DNA of 64,000 nucleotides from positions 1,922,001 through 1,986,000 of the forward strand of contig OY751492.1 of NCBI GenBank assembly GCA_963565915.1, in the 5' to 3' direction. This DNA is from Entoloma clypeatum. Taxonomy: Eukaryota; Basidiomycota; Agaricomycetes; Agaricales; Entolomataceae. Shown here piece after piece: positions 47,639-58,167 of this stretch (position 1 is the first letter of the stretch; every line of letters begins with the position of its first letter). The notes under the pieces were generated by a model that did no database searches, was not told the origin of the DNA, and worked only from the letters and a program-made list of their open reading frames with translations. Both the position numbers and the translations under genes were made by a program.

Positions 47639-48379
47639 AGTTATGCTGTTCGCGGGTGTGTACGATTGGTGGTGCGTGCGCTCCGGAGGGAGGAGAAGTT
47701 TACGAAGACGAGTCTTATATGCCATGGAGTGCAATGACGTAGAGTGTGAAACGGTCTCAGATCATCATCGACACGCGGTGGATACGCCTGACGAGTTTTT
47801 GTAAGAAGATTTCGATGAAGTGCCGCCTCACGATGCCCCTATCGAATCAGTGTGGTGCGAGGGGAGGTCAAACTCTGCAGATTGACTTAGCAAGTTCTCT
47901 TGGGGGCAACGTAGGTGAGTTATCTCTTGTAGCACTTATCGTCTTTTCACCATAACTTCTATCTCAGGGCTTTTGTTTTATTTCAGGTTATGTCTTCACC
48001 CTTTTATCGCTGTAGCTCGCCTGCTCCAAGCTGCGCAGTTCATTTCGTAAAATAGCATCACGAGATCTCACTGGTGTTGCGGCCGAAGTTCTAACGTTAA
48101 GCAAGGTTCACGTCCCTCATCTGGATGGCTCCCTTCGGCACGAGAGCGGGGTGGCGAAGTCGGGATTGATACCATTTCAATCCCGTTAATTTGCACCAAT
48201 CCATCGCCTCTGCCTCCAGATCATTGAATAGAACACCGTTTGGCGTTCGCTTCCGTGTTCCACAGTAGAATCGTTCCCGTCTTGAACTGGGCACTGTCTT
48301 CAGGCCATACCATCAACTGATAAACATTGCCCAGCCACTCACCTCCACCCCCTCGCCCTCGATTTCCGCACCAATAATA
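47639..48379. other. Metallothionein upstream region and unassigned sequence
   Basis: The metallothionein promoter lies at the left. From about 48097 a minus-strand frame (to 48294) may be the 3' part of the HNH remnant but shows no domain. Confidence 0.45.
47713..47719 (-). promoter_or_regulatory. TATA box of the metallothionein gene
   Basis: TATAAGA on the minus strand about 76 bp before the start codon, consistent with an inducible promoter. Confidence 0.5.
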
Positions 48380-48720
48380 TCCAATTCACAGGTGTCAGAG
48401 CTGGAGACAACAGTAAGTCCGCGAAGGACGTCAAGGGTGGTCAAAAAAAAAACCCCACATGACCTCCTTCACAGCGTCCTCTTTCACGAGAAGATGGTGT
48501 GTTGCGGAGCCTGAGATGACCCGCGCATCAAAGTCGAGGATAGCTTACCTGTCCGATGTCTACAATATGCGCAACGTCAACAGGATAATTCCCACATAGG
48601 ACACATGCATCCCCATCACGAAAAATTACTGTCTGACGACGTGAATCCGAGTCGGAGATGACGCTCGAGCCATCCATATTGAAATCAACGCAGAGCAGAG
48701 AGGTTCTTCAATGTTGAGTG
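48380..48720 (-). pseudogene. HNH-nuclease-like gene remnant
   Basis: Around 48690-48550 the minus strand reads SRRQTVIFRDGDACVLCGN followed by YPVDVAHIVDIG. The CxxC plus AHI arrangement matches the start of HNH/McrA-type domains common in Agaricomycete hypothetical proteins. A donor GTAAGC follows. Downstream, HHLLVKEDAVKEV and a beta-rich piece (TCELDIIGAEIEGEG) occur, but I could not join them in one frame without a stop. A 5' start was not found. It is either a gene with introns that I failed to place or a pseudogene. Confidence 0.4.
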
Positions 48721-50397
48721 GCCATTCGAACTCCGTCCTCGTCATGACCAACCCTATTTCTTCGCAGGTTTGGGAACTGGGAGGGGTTAGGGGTTGTGTA
48801 TGTTCGCAATGCGCATCCATGTTAGGAGTTCTCCAGAACGTGCATTGGCAATCATCTTTCCACCTCTCTTGAGTCTCCTGCATCCACCAGCACCATTCAG
48901 CATTCAAGGTGTCAGCTTCGCAATCTTGTCTATCGAAAAGAACCCTTCAAAGTGTCGCTATAACAAATTCCTATAGAAGCAAAACATACAATAAATCGGT
49001 CTGTAAGTATACGGTATGAGGTGCCAACCCTCACAATACAGGGGTGATCGGGCATTCGGGTCATATCTCCTGAAGCTTCGAGTAATTCTCCGCGAAGACC
49101 AGTTTCAATTTGTCGAACCCACTCCCAATATGCCCCGCATCCACATCTATATGGTGCCGAACGTCAGCTTTCGCCACAGTGCATCGAGGAAGGGACGTGC
49201 CGTAGTTACTATGCTTCAAGCTTGACTCCCTGCCGTCCAGATCCGCAATCTCATTGGCGTATGCTCTCGCTTTGTCGATGCCAGCTTGTCTTTCGTCCAC
49301 GCAAGACATTCGGTGCTTGATCACGCCGGCACGCCGCTCTTGGTAATATCTGCAGCACGAGTTTGGGCTTGAGTGATGGATGGATAGTGAGGTGTGCGGG
49401 GGTAACGCCTCAAAGATCGACCGTAGCTATGAACAGGGGCAGCATTCTGTACAAAGCTTTGTTCTATCGCATGACGGAAGCCTGGACTAGACACACCTGC
49501 AGCATATTCACTTCCGTGTAGGGTATTTCGCGCGTCCTATCCACAATTGGGACCTGCATTGGATGAAACAATTGTAAGCAGAAGGGAAACAAAACGTACC
49601 AATATCAAAGAAAGCCTGATAATTCGACCGTCCCCCGGCTTCAGATCTATCACAGCTGGTAGCTGGAAGGTACCTTTCTGTCGGGTGAGACTGTGGCTAT
49701 CTGGAACATGCCCTCCTTCTCTCCGGCCTTCGCCCACCATTCAGTCGTAACCGAGACCAATCTCGAGGTGCAAAGATGAGCGCCCCTGCGAGAAACTGGG
49801 GGACATTGAGAATGCAGCTTGAGAACGAATTCGGTGACAACGCCAAACTTCGACCCCCTGCCTCTGAAAGAGATCGGATGAAAATTGACCCGCCTGGGAA
49901 CAATTTACAAAAGTGCGTTGCAAGATGACTGGAGATGCATCATCAGACCCGTCCGAAGACGGAGAGAGACCATCACCCACCAGGCGAGAAAGCCAGTCAC
50001 ATCTGACACCGGTGGGCATCAGCCGAGGAACTGGCTTGTGAGGTGCAAGACGAGAGCCTGAGAGCTGATGCAAAGTCCTTCTGCAGGTCCCGATGAAGCG
50101 GACGATGCAGTCCTCTGAACAGGACTACGCCAGTCATCTGTGCACGTACGAGGACTCGCGTTGGCGCGTGGGTGGGGATATGCTTGGGCGGTTTACCTCA
50201 GAATGTAGGGATCTGATACATTTGAATTACTTATTGGGCGCTTGAAAGATCAGCTGAGGTATGATTGTGATCAGGACCTCGTGCTATCAACGAGGGCCAT
50301 GAGCCTCGTGAAACTCTGGACAAGGCTAGGGGGCATCGAACATGAGCAGAGACAATCTCAAGACGACCCACCAGGCCGCAACCTCCTTTCAAGCTTC
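48721..50397. other. Unassigned 1.7 kb
   Basis: Several mid-sized frames (49061-49324 minus, 49741-50073 minus) with no recognisable domain. Parts of 48721-49324 may belong to the 5' side of the HNH remnant. Confidence 0.4.
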
Positions 50398-51349
50398 ATG
50401 TCCTTAACGCTCGCGTCAAGCCGACGGCAAACCTCAACGAGGGATACCCCGCCCAATACCACTGTGGGGTCTCCGCAACCTCGCAGCCGTGCTCCACGAA
50501 TATCCTCTCAACCAGCGCGCCCTCTATCGGACTTCTCAACTCCTGCCGTACCCGACAGCGCATGGTGTTCTTACAACTTCATGCTCGGCGCAGGGATGGT
50601 CATTATCCAACCATCTACCGACCAGGTGGTTGTCTTGTACGATCAAAAGTACAAGTACTGGTTTCTTCCGAGAGGGAGGAAGGATGTAGGCGAGTCGCTG
50701 GAGACCACGGCATTGAGAGAAGCGTACGAAGAGGTATCGCATTTCGCTTCTTACGACCATCCCAGCCTCCCTTGCTCAAGCGAAGAGGATCACAGTCTGG
50801 ATACCAAGTGGACTTTTTACCCCTGTACAGTTATACAAGGGCGCCCTCTCCTCCAGGCGACCCTGCGGCCGGCTGGCGGCCACATACGGAACCCATCTTC
50901 ACGACGGTGACTTCGTGGAGTCCAGAACGCCATCGAAACCGCATGGGTGGGGAATATATCACGTTTTGGTACGTTGGTCAGATCCCAGAGGATGCCGTAC
51001 GTGCTGTTTCCCTATATCCCCCTATTACGCACATCATGATCAAATGTGGCAACCAGGTCCATACCGAAGGCACGGGAATGCCGGATGAACAGGATTATAC
51101 CACGCACCTGCGTACGTATGAAGACGCAGCGGCGCTGCTTATGGACCCCGAGAGAACCGTCTTGAGTTATGCATGGGATGTGTACCTCCAGAGCTTAGAT
51201 GTCGAGAAGAGGCTTGCTGCGACGAGGCCTCAGTCCGAGCCACACTCATCACCGGTAAGCAACTCGGTTCCCTCGTCTTTCCCGCGATTGAACGGCAACT
51301 TTTCCACAGGATTTTTCGGAGCCACTTGAACGGGGGGAATCCAGGTGAT
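50398..51349 (+). CDS. Nudix hydrolase
   Basis: Exons 50398-50733, 50796-51254 and 51311-51349 give 277 aa. After a Ser/Thr/Pro-rich N-terminus of about 60 residues, the Nudix fold begins (SYNFMLGAGMVII). The Nudix box reads GRKDVGESLETTALREAYEE | SGY, matching Gx5Ex7REUxEExGU across an intron. EYITFWYVGQIPED is the later strand pair. The family hydrolyses nucleoside-diphosphate-linked substrates (NDP-sugars, ADP-ribose, diphosphoinositol phosphates); the substrate is not predictable. Reading through the last intron would end the protein at 51329 instead. Confidence 0.86.
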
Positions 51350-51369
51350 TGAGTTGCTATATGGCAGTT

Positions 51370-51437
51370 GATTAGTAGTATATCATGTATCACTTGAATG
51401 TATGATTAGTAGTATATCATGTATTACTTGAATGTAT
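51370..51437. repeat. Tandem duplication, 2 x 34 bp
   Basis: 51370-51403 and 51404-51437 are identical except one C/T; the unit begins GATTAGTAGTATATCATGTA. It lies in the 3' flank of the Nudix gene. Confidence 0.9.
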
Positions 51438-51613
51438 ATGGATGGCAAACAACACGTCAATAGTTACAAATTTGGACCGTCCTCGGGCCAGCCAACTGTC
51501 TCTTCTTTCCTCCTTGCCACCGTCTGTGGTTCCCACCGCCCCCATCGTTCAAGCCAGCGCAGGCTTGGAGGGCCCAGCCGTCTCGCGCCGGCTGTGCCTA
51601 CTTGTCGACGGCC

Positions 51614-53266
51614 ATGACTCCCACGACTGCACCTATGAATGTCGCGCGGAAAAGGCTCTTGTCGATGGGGGAGGATTCCGTCGCACCCTCTCTCCGCAAG
51701 AGACCTCGCGTGTCCTCTATATCGAGCGACTTCCAGATACAACTGATGGGCGGATCCGCCGCAGTCAACTCCAGCGTACTTGCCTATTTTTTTTTTCTCG
51801 CATCGATCAGCCCTAACTTTTATATGACTCCCAGCTTGACCGCCTGCCGAGGGCACGTCCCCTCCACAGCGGTGATTTCGACTTTCTCGCAGTACCTCCT
51901 GCCCCGCCGTTGAGCGCCTGCTCCTCGTTCACCACCTCCCGGGCATGCAGCCCGGGAGGTGTTGAGGACGAACCCGGGAGCTCCGCGTTCATCAGCCGTG
52001 CCGGGATGGCACTCATGCGGAGCGTGTCCTCCGCATCCCTGAGCTCAACGGCCACGAGTGTGCAGTCGTATCCCGAGTCGTCCGCCAAGTATCACCTTCG
52101 CAACACGAAGATCACCATCGACTTCTCATCACCACCAGCCGACGATTCTCCCGACTTGGCTCCACTCCTGAGCTGCTCCTCCCAGAACGTCCTCTTCTTC
52201 AGCCGAGGCAATCGGGTTCATTATAAGAATTTGACCACCTCGGAAGATATCGGACAGCTCTGCAGATTGCAGGATACTCATGGTGACCTGAGGATCATTG
52301 AATGTGGCGGTGTCGACAAACCCGACATAGTCGCCGTTGGGACGAGCAAGGGTATCATCCAGCTCTGGGATGTCGCGACCAAGAAGAAGACGGCGAGCTG
52401 GTCTACCACGAGCGTGACCGCCATGCGGTGGAACGGCCCTGTCCTCGCCGTCGGTGGTTCGAAGGGGACCATCCGGCACTACGACACGAGGATTTCACCG
52501 ACGCCAAAGATGAAAGAGCAGGTCCGCAAGGTGACGCGACATCAGGCGAAGATCACCAGCCTCGAATGGAACGTCGACGGCAAGATTTTGGCTAGCGGTG
52601 ATCAAAGCGGCACGGTGTATTGTTGGGACTCGCGTGAAAGGGTTCCTCTGGACGTCGGCGACTTCATTCAACGGCGCAAGAAGATGCAGCATCCTAATGC
52701 CATTTCCGTAAGCTTTGCTTTTGCTCCAATCAATGCCTAAAGCGCGTTCTTACTTGATGGTTTAGGCTCTAGCGTGGTGCCCGTGGCAGCCCAAGCTACT
52801 TGCATCCGGTGATAAGGAAGGGACTGTCCATCTGTGGAACGTCAATGCATCCTCGCCCCATTCGAATGCCATTGTCCCCGGAAAGCTTGAGCTTGGTGCA
52901 CCGATCACGAGCCTCCACTTTTCTGCGCATTGCAAAGAACTCTTGAGCACGCACGGGATGAAGCCGACCACGACGACCACGAACGGGGACACGTCATTGG
53001 TCACATCGGTGGCGGGAATAAACTCGGTCTCTTGGCCACGGATCGGGGCAGCGAACGCGATCGCGGTGCATTCGTATCCTTCGTTGCGTCACGTTACGAC
53101 GCTGTCGGTGGCGGAAAAGCCCATCGGGAACAGTGTGCTGAATTCCAACGGGACGAAACTCATCCTCGCTGTTTTGGAGGACAACAAAATTCAAGTGTGC
53201 GACGCGTGGACGAAGCGAAAGGAGTTGAAGAAACAACCAAGCTTTTTCAACTCGACCATTCGATAA
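51614..53266 (+). CDS. Cdc20/Cdh1-like WD40 protein (copy 1)
   Basis: Exons 51614-51775, 51835-52707 and 52766-53266 give 511 aa. The N-terminal 170 residues are low complexity, with LDRLPRARP at the position where the C-box region and DRFIPSR-type motif of APC/C activators occurs. WD40 blades follow (VGTSKGIIQLWDV, VGGSKGTIRHYDTR, ASGDQSGTVYCWD, and ALAWCPWQPKLLASG, the typical Cdc20 blade). CKELLSTHG is also characteristic. The protein ends ...STIR: the C-terminal Ile-Arg tail is the feature by which Cdc20/Cdh1 dock on the APC/C. It is strongly diverged from housekeeping Cdc20. The start is the first ATG in frame. Confidence 0.85.
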
Positions 53267-53805
53267 CGGACGTTTCCTTTCTTCCTCATCTATTCATCCT
53301 TTCTTGTTTGTCTGTCTCGTCTAACATGCATCATCATCATCAATCATCATTATCATCATCATCACCATTATCCACTTTTTTTTTTCCCTTTCATTCTTTT
53401 GTTGTTAATATAGGCACTTTTCCTTGTTTTTTTTTTTGGATAACTTGTCCTTTGTTACTGCTATGTCGTTTCCAAAATGTTTCCGGGAATTCGTAGACTT
53501 GTTGTAGCAGTAGTAGACATGAAATCGCGGTCCAAAGTTTAACTTATATCTGGTGTCGTTCGGATAAGAATGTAAGGCTGGCACCTGGTGCTGCATGTTT
53601 CCTCTGGGAAGTCCTCGTCCGACTGAGAGGGAGGCTACCTGGCCGTTTTCATGTTCCAGTATGTTTCACCCGCTTCCAGAATCCTGAGCGTGCGCTGATT
53701 GGTTTGACCGCGCAAGATTAAGAGCATATTATTTGTAGAGATAATAGATGATTTAAGTCGAACAGCGAGTCGGGAAGAATCGCAGGGTATAGCTTGTAAT
53801 ACAGA
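53267..53805. other. 3' flank with CAT-rich microsatellite
   Basis: (ATC)n/(CAT)n repeat at 53329-53371 followed by long T runs. No gene. Confidence 0.6.
53329..53371. repeat. Imperfect CAT/ATC microsatellite
   Basis: About a dozen CAT units with interruptions (AATCAT, TTATCAT). Confidence 0.8.
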
Positions 53806-54947
53806 TCACAGGCGCGCTTGGAACGGGACTTTCGAGATCTTTGGGTTTCGAATCAGCACAGTTCTTTCAGTATGTTTGACGAAAAGACGGACCTGGGAAT
53901 GGATTGCCCGTAGTGTTTCGTTGACATACGACATGTCTGGGCGTTCCGCGGGGTTGATATCCCAGCATCTGGACATCAAGTTCCAGAGCGCGTCGTCCAA
54001 TTGAGGTGGCATGAGGGTGCGTTTTGGAGAGCGGTCGAATGGGGGTTCACCATTGTGCAACGCAAGGACGACGTCGACGTTTGAGAGGTAGTTGGCAAAA
54101 GGTTCGGATTTTGATAGTGTCTATGTATTGTTTTGGCAAACAATTGAGACTACAGTTGATGGAAAGAGAGAAAAGAGATTTTTACTGACCTCGAAACAGA
54201 CGCTGCCGAAAGAGAAACAGTCAAAAGCGGGGGAGGGCGGTGCGTCGGGGACGAGATGGTCCGGTGGCATATAGCGGATATGGTCAAGGTCGAGCTCGGA
54301 AGCTTTTAGCTCGTTCTTAAGGTTCGCCAGACTGTAATCTGAGAGTAGGATGTCCCCGGAATCTGACACTAGTAGGTTTCCCTGTTCGCGCGAAAGCATG
54401 AGTTCCAGTAGGGGGGCCTAGGCTTTCAGCGTACCGGGTGTAGACCTCCGTGGACGAAATTCTTGGAATGCAAAAAGCTCAGAGCATCCGAGGCCTGTAC
54501 CATCTATTGACAATCAAAGGGTTATTTGGGTCAATGTCTCAACAGAAACTTTGAATTTCTCACCAAGGAGAGCCGATCAGCTTCGGGGGACCGGCGGAGA
54601 TATTGACGGAGGTTGCCGTTCTCTTGCCATGGAGAGATAACAGCAGAGAAAGGAGAATCTTGAACGTCGTGGAAAAGCGAGACGGGTAGAATGTTGGGAT
54701 GTGCGTTGAGCTTACGCCAAATGAGAACTTGGCGCAGGATCAGCTGCCAGAAGAAGGTTGAGTAAGATATTGCGAATGCAAACAACATACATACCTCGTT
54801 GAATCTGTTTTTGTTGGTAGAGGCATTACGCCGAAAGAATTTCAAGGCAATCAACGCCCCAGGAGACGAGCATTTATAGATATCGGCTATTGCCCCGCTT
54901 CGAGAGGGTATCGAGGCTACTATGGAAATAGCTTGTTTCGACGACAT
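53806..54947 (-). CDS. Protein-kinase-fold protein, predicted pseudokinase
   Basis: About five exons starting MSSKQAISIVASIPSRSG. The N-lobe keeps the beta-3 lysine (LIALKFFRR) and NAHPNILPV. The C-lobe has ALSFLHSKNFVHGG, a spliced LHP|GNLLVSDSG, then DILLSDYSLANL and YMPPDHL (APE-like), FDCFSFGSVCFE and RCWDINPAERPDM. This is the tyrosine-kinase-like lineage abundant in Agaricomycetes. Two catalytic positions are lost: HRD/HGD reads HGG (catalytic Asp to Gly) and DFG reads DYS. The protein is therefore probably inactive as a kinase. It lies antisense between the two Cdc20-like genes. Confidence 0.8.
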
Positions 54948-55323
54948 ACAACAAATGGAGAGGTGATTTGGAGGACTGACCTCTTCAACAGCTTAAATTC
55001 GGCTCATTATCAAGGCTATGCGTAAGGCGCGGCATTATGATAGGCAAATCCTCATAAACAGGATCTGTAATCATAACGGTGTTGATCACGTAATTAACAA
55101 GTTGTGGGCGGGTGTATAGTCCGTGGCTCACCTGGGGTCGTTCCCGGCGTACGACGTTCGCGAGGTCGTGGCATTGTAGCAAAATCCGAGTTCTTTGAAG
55201 AATGGAGTCAGTGGCACCTACAAGGAGAACGGTCACGTGTTATTCTGGTTTCCCATTGTCGTCTTCTCTGGTGTACTCACTCACTCTGCCACCTACCATC
55301 TTCATCGTGAAGAGCGTTGTACC
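54948..55323. other. Divergent region between the pseudokinase and Cdc20-like copy 2
   Basis: A minus-strand frame (54985-55236) could be a 5' leader ORF of the pseudokinase; no domain. Confidence 0.4.
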
Positions 55324-57023
55324 ATGTCTTCGTAAGTACACCGCTGGGATCAATCGTCGTCGAGTTCTGATCTGCGTATCTGTGCTAGCCCTGGCGAGCC
55401 ATGTGCTACCGAAACTCCTGTGCCACCAAGAAAGCGGGCCTCATCCTATGCATCTGTTGCCAGCTTCTCCTCGGCGAAACGTAGACGATTATCCATGCTC
55501 GGTGGTGATCTCGATCTGCAACCTGAATTTGCAACGGGACACACCCTTCGTCCAGTCAATTCGGTGAGCGCTTCTTTCCCTGTGCAGCACCGGCTCGTGC
55601 TATCGCTAAAGATTCTTCATTCCAGGTTGATCGCTTCGTACCCTCCCGTCCCAAAAACAGCATCCCTTTGAACGTAACGCCACGTACGAGACGCATCAGC
55701 CGGCAATTTGGGCTCACCGACAGTCGCGTCTTCAACTTTCAAGAGAACCAAGAGAATCTCCCAGCATCACGAGATGACGGTAACATGTTTGGTCTTCTTC
55801 GCAGAAGCGTCTCGTCCCTGTTCCGCAGCCCACCTCGACGGCGCCTCACTTCAGTCACCGAGAACCTCTCCAAGCGGCAACAGTGCGTGCTGACCCTCGA
55901 TGGACCAGGTATCAACAGTGATCCGTACGCGTTTCCGATTACGTGGTCCAGGAGAAACCTCATCGCCGTTGCATGCGGGAATGACATCTTTTACCAAAAC
56001 CTGGATACTAGGGTTGTCACTCATCTCTGCAGGATGGCCTCGATGCCGGGCGAGCTTCGATCTATTGACTGGGCGGGTAAAGGGAGAGACAATATTCTGG
56101 CATCGGGGAGCAACTCAGGCGTTGTCCATATGTGGGATGCTGCTCAGACTGGACAGGGGAGATTGTTGAGGATGTGGAAGGAGAATGTGACGACCGGCGT
56201 CGGCGGCCTGGGTTGGAATGAGGATCTGCTTTCCGTGGGCCTGTCGGATGGAACGATATCGCTGTTTGACACCCGTTCCAGTGCAGCGGTGAGGAGGGTC
56301 AAGCCACATAAAGGCAGAGTGCTGGGGATCAAGTGGAGTACCGATGGGCAATACATGGCGAGCGGGGATGATCTCGGGCTCGTTTACATCTGGGACAAAA
56401 GGGCCGGTAAACAACTGCTCGATGAGGGGACGCAAAGCTCAAAGATGAGGCACCGCGGTGGTGTCAAGGTCAGTCATCTCATGCCTTCTTTCTGAATGTT
56501 AACGACGATCTCTCACAAGGCCCTTGCATGGTGCTCTTGGAAACCTGACCTTCTCGCGACGGGGAGCATCTACCCCGAAGGCAAAATCCGCATTTGGAGT
56601 TCTGCTTTGCCCTCTACGCCACCTGCGCCGCTCGAAACCATCCCCCTCAACACCTCCGTACTCTCCCTACACTGGTCCACCCATTGCAAAGAGCTTCTCA
56701 GCACCCATGGATCCTCCTTTGAACCCCCACCCAAGCCTACCCGGTCATCGACATCAGCCACAACGCAACCCCGTCCTAAACTGAAGCCTGTCGCGTCCCC
56801 TCTCACAAACTCCATCGCCGTGCACGAGTATCCCTCGGGAAAACGACTACTCACGCTTACAGCCCACTTTGGTCCCGTAACCCATAGTTGCCTGAGTCCA
56901 GACGGCCAAAACCTCTTCACCGTTTGTCCGAAAGAGGAAACGATCAAGATGTGGAACGTCTGGAAGAAAAAGGAAGACGGGTATAAGAAAGAAAGCGTTT
57001 TTGACAAGTGTACGATTCGTTGA
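55324..57023 (+). CDS. Cdc20/Cdh1-like WD40 protein (copy 2)
   Basis: Exons 55324-55331, 55389-55563, 55626-56468 and 56520-57023 give 509 aa. The first exon is only 8 nt (Met-Ser plus part of Ser). VDRFVPSRPKNS closely matches the DRFIPxR motif of APC/C activators. The N-terminal segment is basic (TPRTRRISRQFG, LFRSPPRRR). WD blades are ACGNDIFYQNLD, SGSNSGVVHMWD, VGLSDGTISLFDTR, ASGDDLGLVYIWDKR, ALAWCSWKPDLLATG and CKELLSTHG. The C-terminus is ...CTIR, an IR tail. The last intron is at the same place as in copy 1 (just before ALAWC), so the two are tandem paralogues. Confidence 0.87.
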
Positions 57024-57336
57024 TCAAGTGTTGTTTTTTCTCTTCTTTTCATGTCCTCCCCCCCTTCATGACCCCTCGCTATGTTCCCTGTCACGTTTTC
57101 TTGCATTGAACCGCGCAATTGTCTATACTTACACCCAATGATCCCTAATATTAATGTAGCCTATGGACTGCTGGAGATCTCAGCCTTTCAAGCGTTTGAG
57201 TTCAATAGACACTACTAAGTATACTATGCTGGTCATGTACATGTCGTTATAGGTCGTTACATTCATCAGAGCACGTACATTTGAAATCGGTGATTTGAAT
57301 TTTTTTAAAAATCATTCCAAACGATGCTCAGTGCAG
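57024..57336. other. Convergent 3' flanks
   Basis: AT-rich. Nothing recognised. Confidence 0.5.
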
Positions 57337-58167
57337 CTACCATAGCATGAGGTCCAGAATACCAGCAGCCATCGCCCAGGCAAAAAGGAAGGCACTTGCG
57401 CAGGCCACACTCCTTGCAAGTGCACCGGATGTCGGCGTTGGGGCAGCGGTTTTAGGGGAGGGAGTAGCCTCGCCGTTCGTGTAGGAGACGTTCCCGGTCA
57501 GAGTGCTCTCCAGCGCGCAGACCTGCCTCATGCCTTGTATGATGCCGGGCAAGTCTTGGGTGTTGCAGTTCAAAAGCTCTGTCTGGTTCGTCTGCACGAA
57601 GCTGGACAGGGACAGGTGTCAGTGGGTTCTCAGCTCTGGTGCTGGCAGTATGGGGGGAGGGAAAGGATGCGCACCAGTCGGCACACTGCGGGTACGCGGA
57701 CTGGAAGGTGTCTGCGCAGGCGCATTTGATGACGTCGATGAATGCTCCGGGGTTGAATATGACCTGGGGTGGGGGATCGATTAAGATCGGCAGGACGTTA
57801 TCATCCCCAATGGTCGCGAGAATGAACTGACATTGGAGAAGTTGGCTAATACGGGAGCAGCTTGTGCACAGCTGTTTATGCTGCTGAAGTTCTGGATTAA
57901 AAAAACGCCATCAGAACGAGCTTTCGGGTTTGTGAGAACCCGGGGTCAAGAGTATATGCCCGTTGAGAAACGATCTATCCCGCCAAAGCACGAACGTACC
58001 TGGGCACATATGGGACACGAAGGGGGGTTGGGAGGGAAATAAGGTGTACCACGAAGCTGCAGCCTAGCCGGGGACCGCCTGAGTGCTTGTTCAACGTCGA
58101 ACGAATACCGGGATGCCGCGACGAAGAGACTGAAGAATGAGATGAAAGTGATTAAAAATCCTAGCAT
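57337..58167 (-). CDS. Secreted Cys-rich protein, probably GPI-anchored
   Basis: Four exons. The signal peptide is MLGFLITFISFFSLFVAAS. The body carries eight or more Cys (SCPICAQ, NSCAQAAP, IKCACADT, YPQCADC|F, LLNCNTQ, RQVCALE) and N-glycosylation sites (NFSS, NQTE, NVSY). A Thr/Pro/Ser-rich stalk (ATPSPKTAAPTPTSG) precedes a C-terminal hydrophobic tail (ACASAFLFAWAMAAGILDLM), fitting GPI-anchor processing. The pattern is common among Agaricomycete cell-surface proteins of unknown function. Joins: donor after CPICAQ, after LANFSN, and within the CADC codon. Confidence 0.75.

Noticed and set aside
49741..50100. 110-aa minus-strand frame and a 48-aa plus-strand frame as genes
   Set aside because: No conserved motif; splice sites could not be placed to extend either.
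53329..53371. CAT repeats as a CRISPR-like or minisatellite array
   Set aside because: Simple trinucleotide slippage with no spacers.
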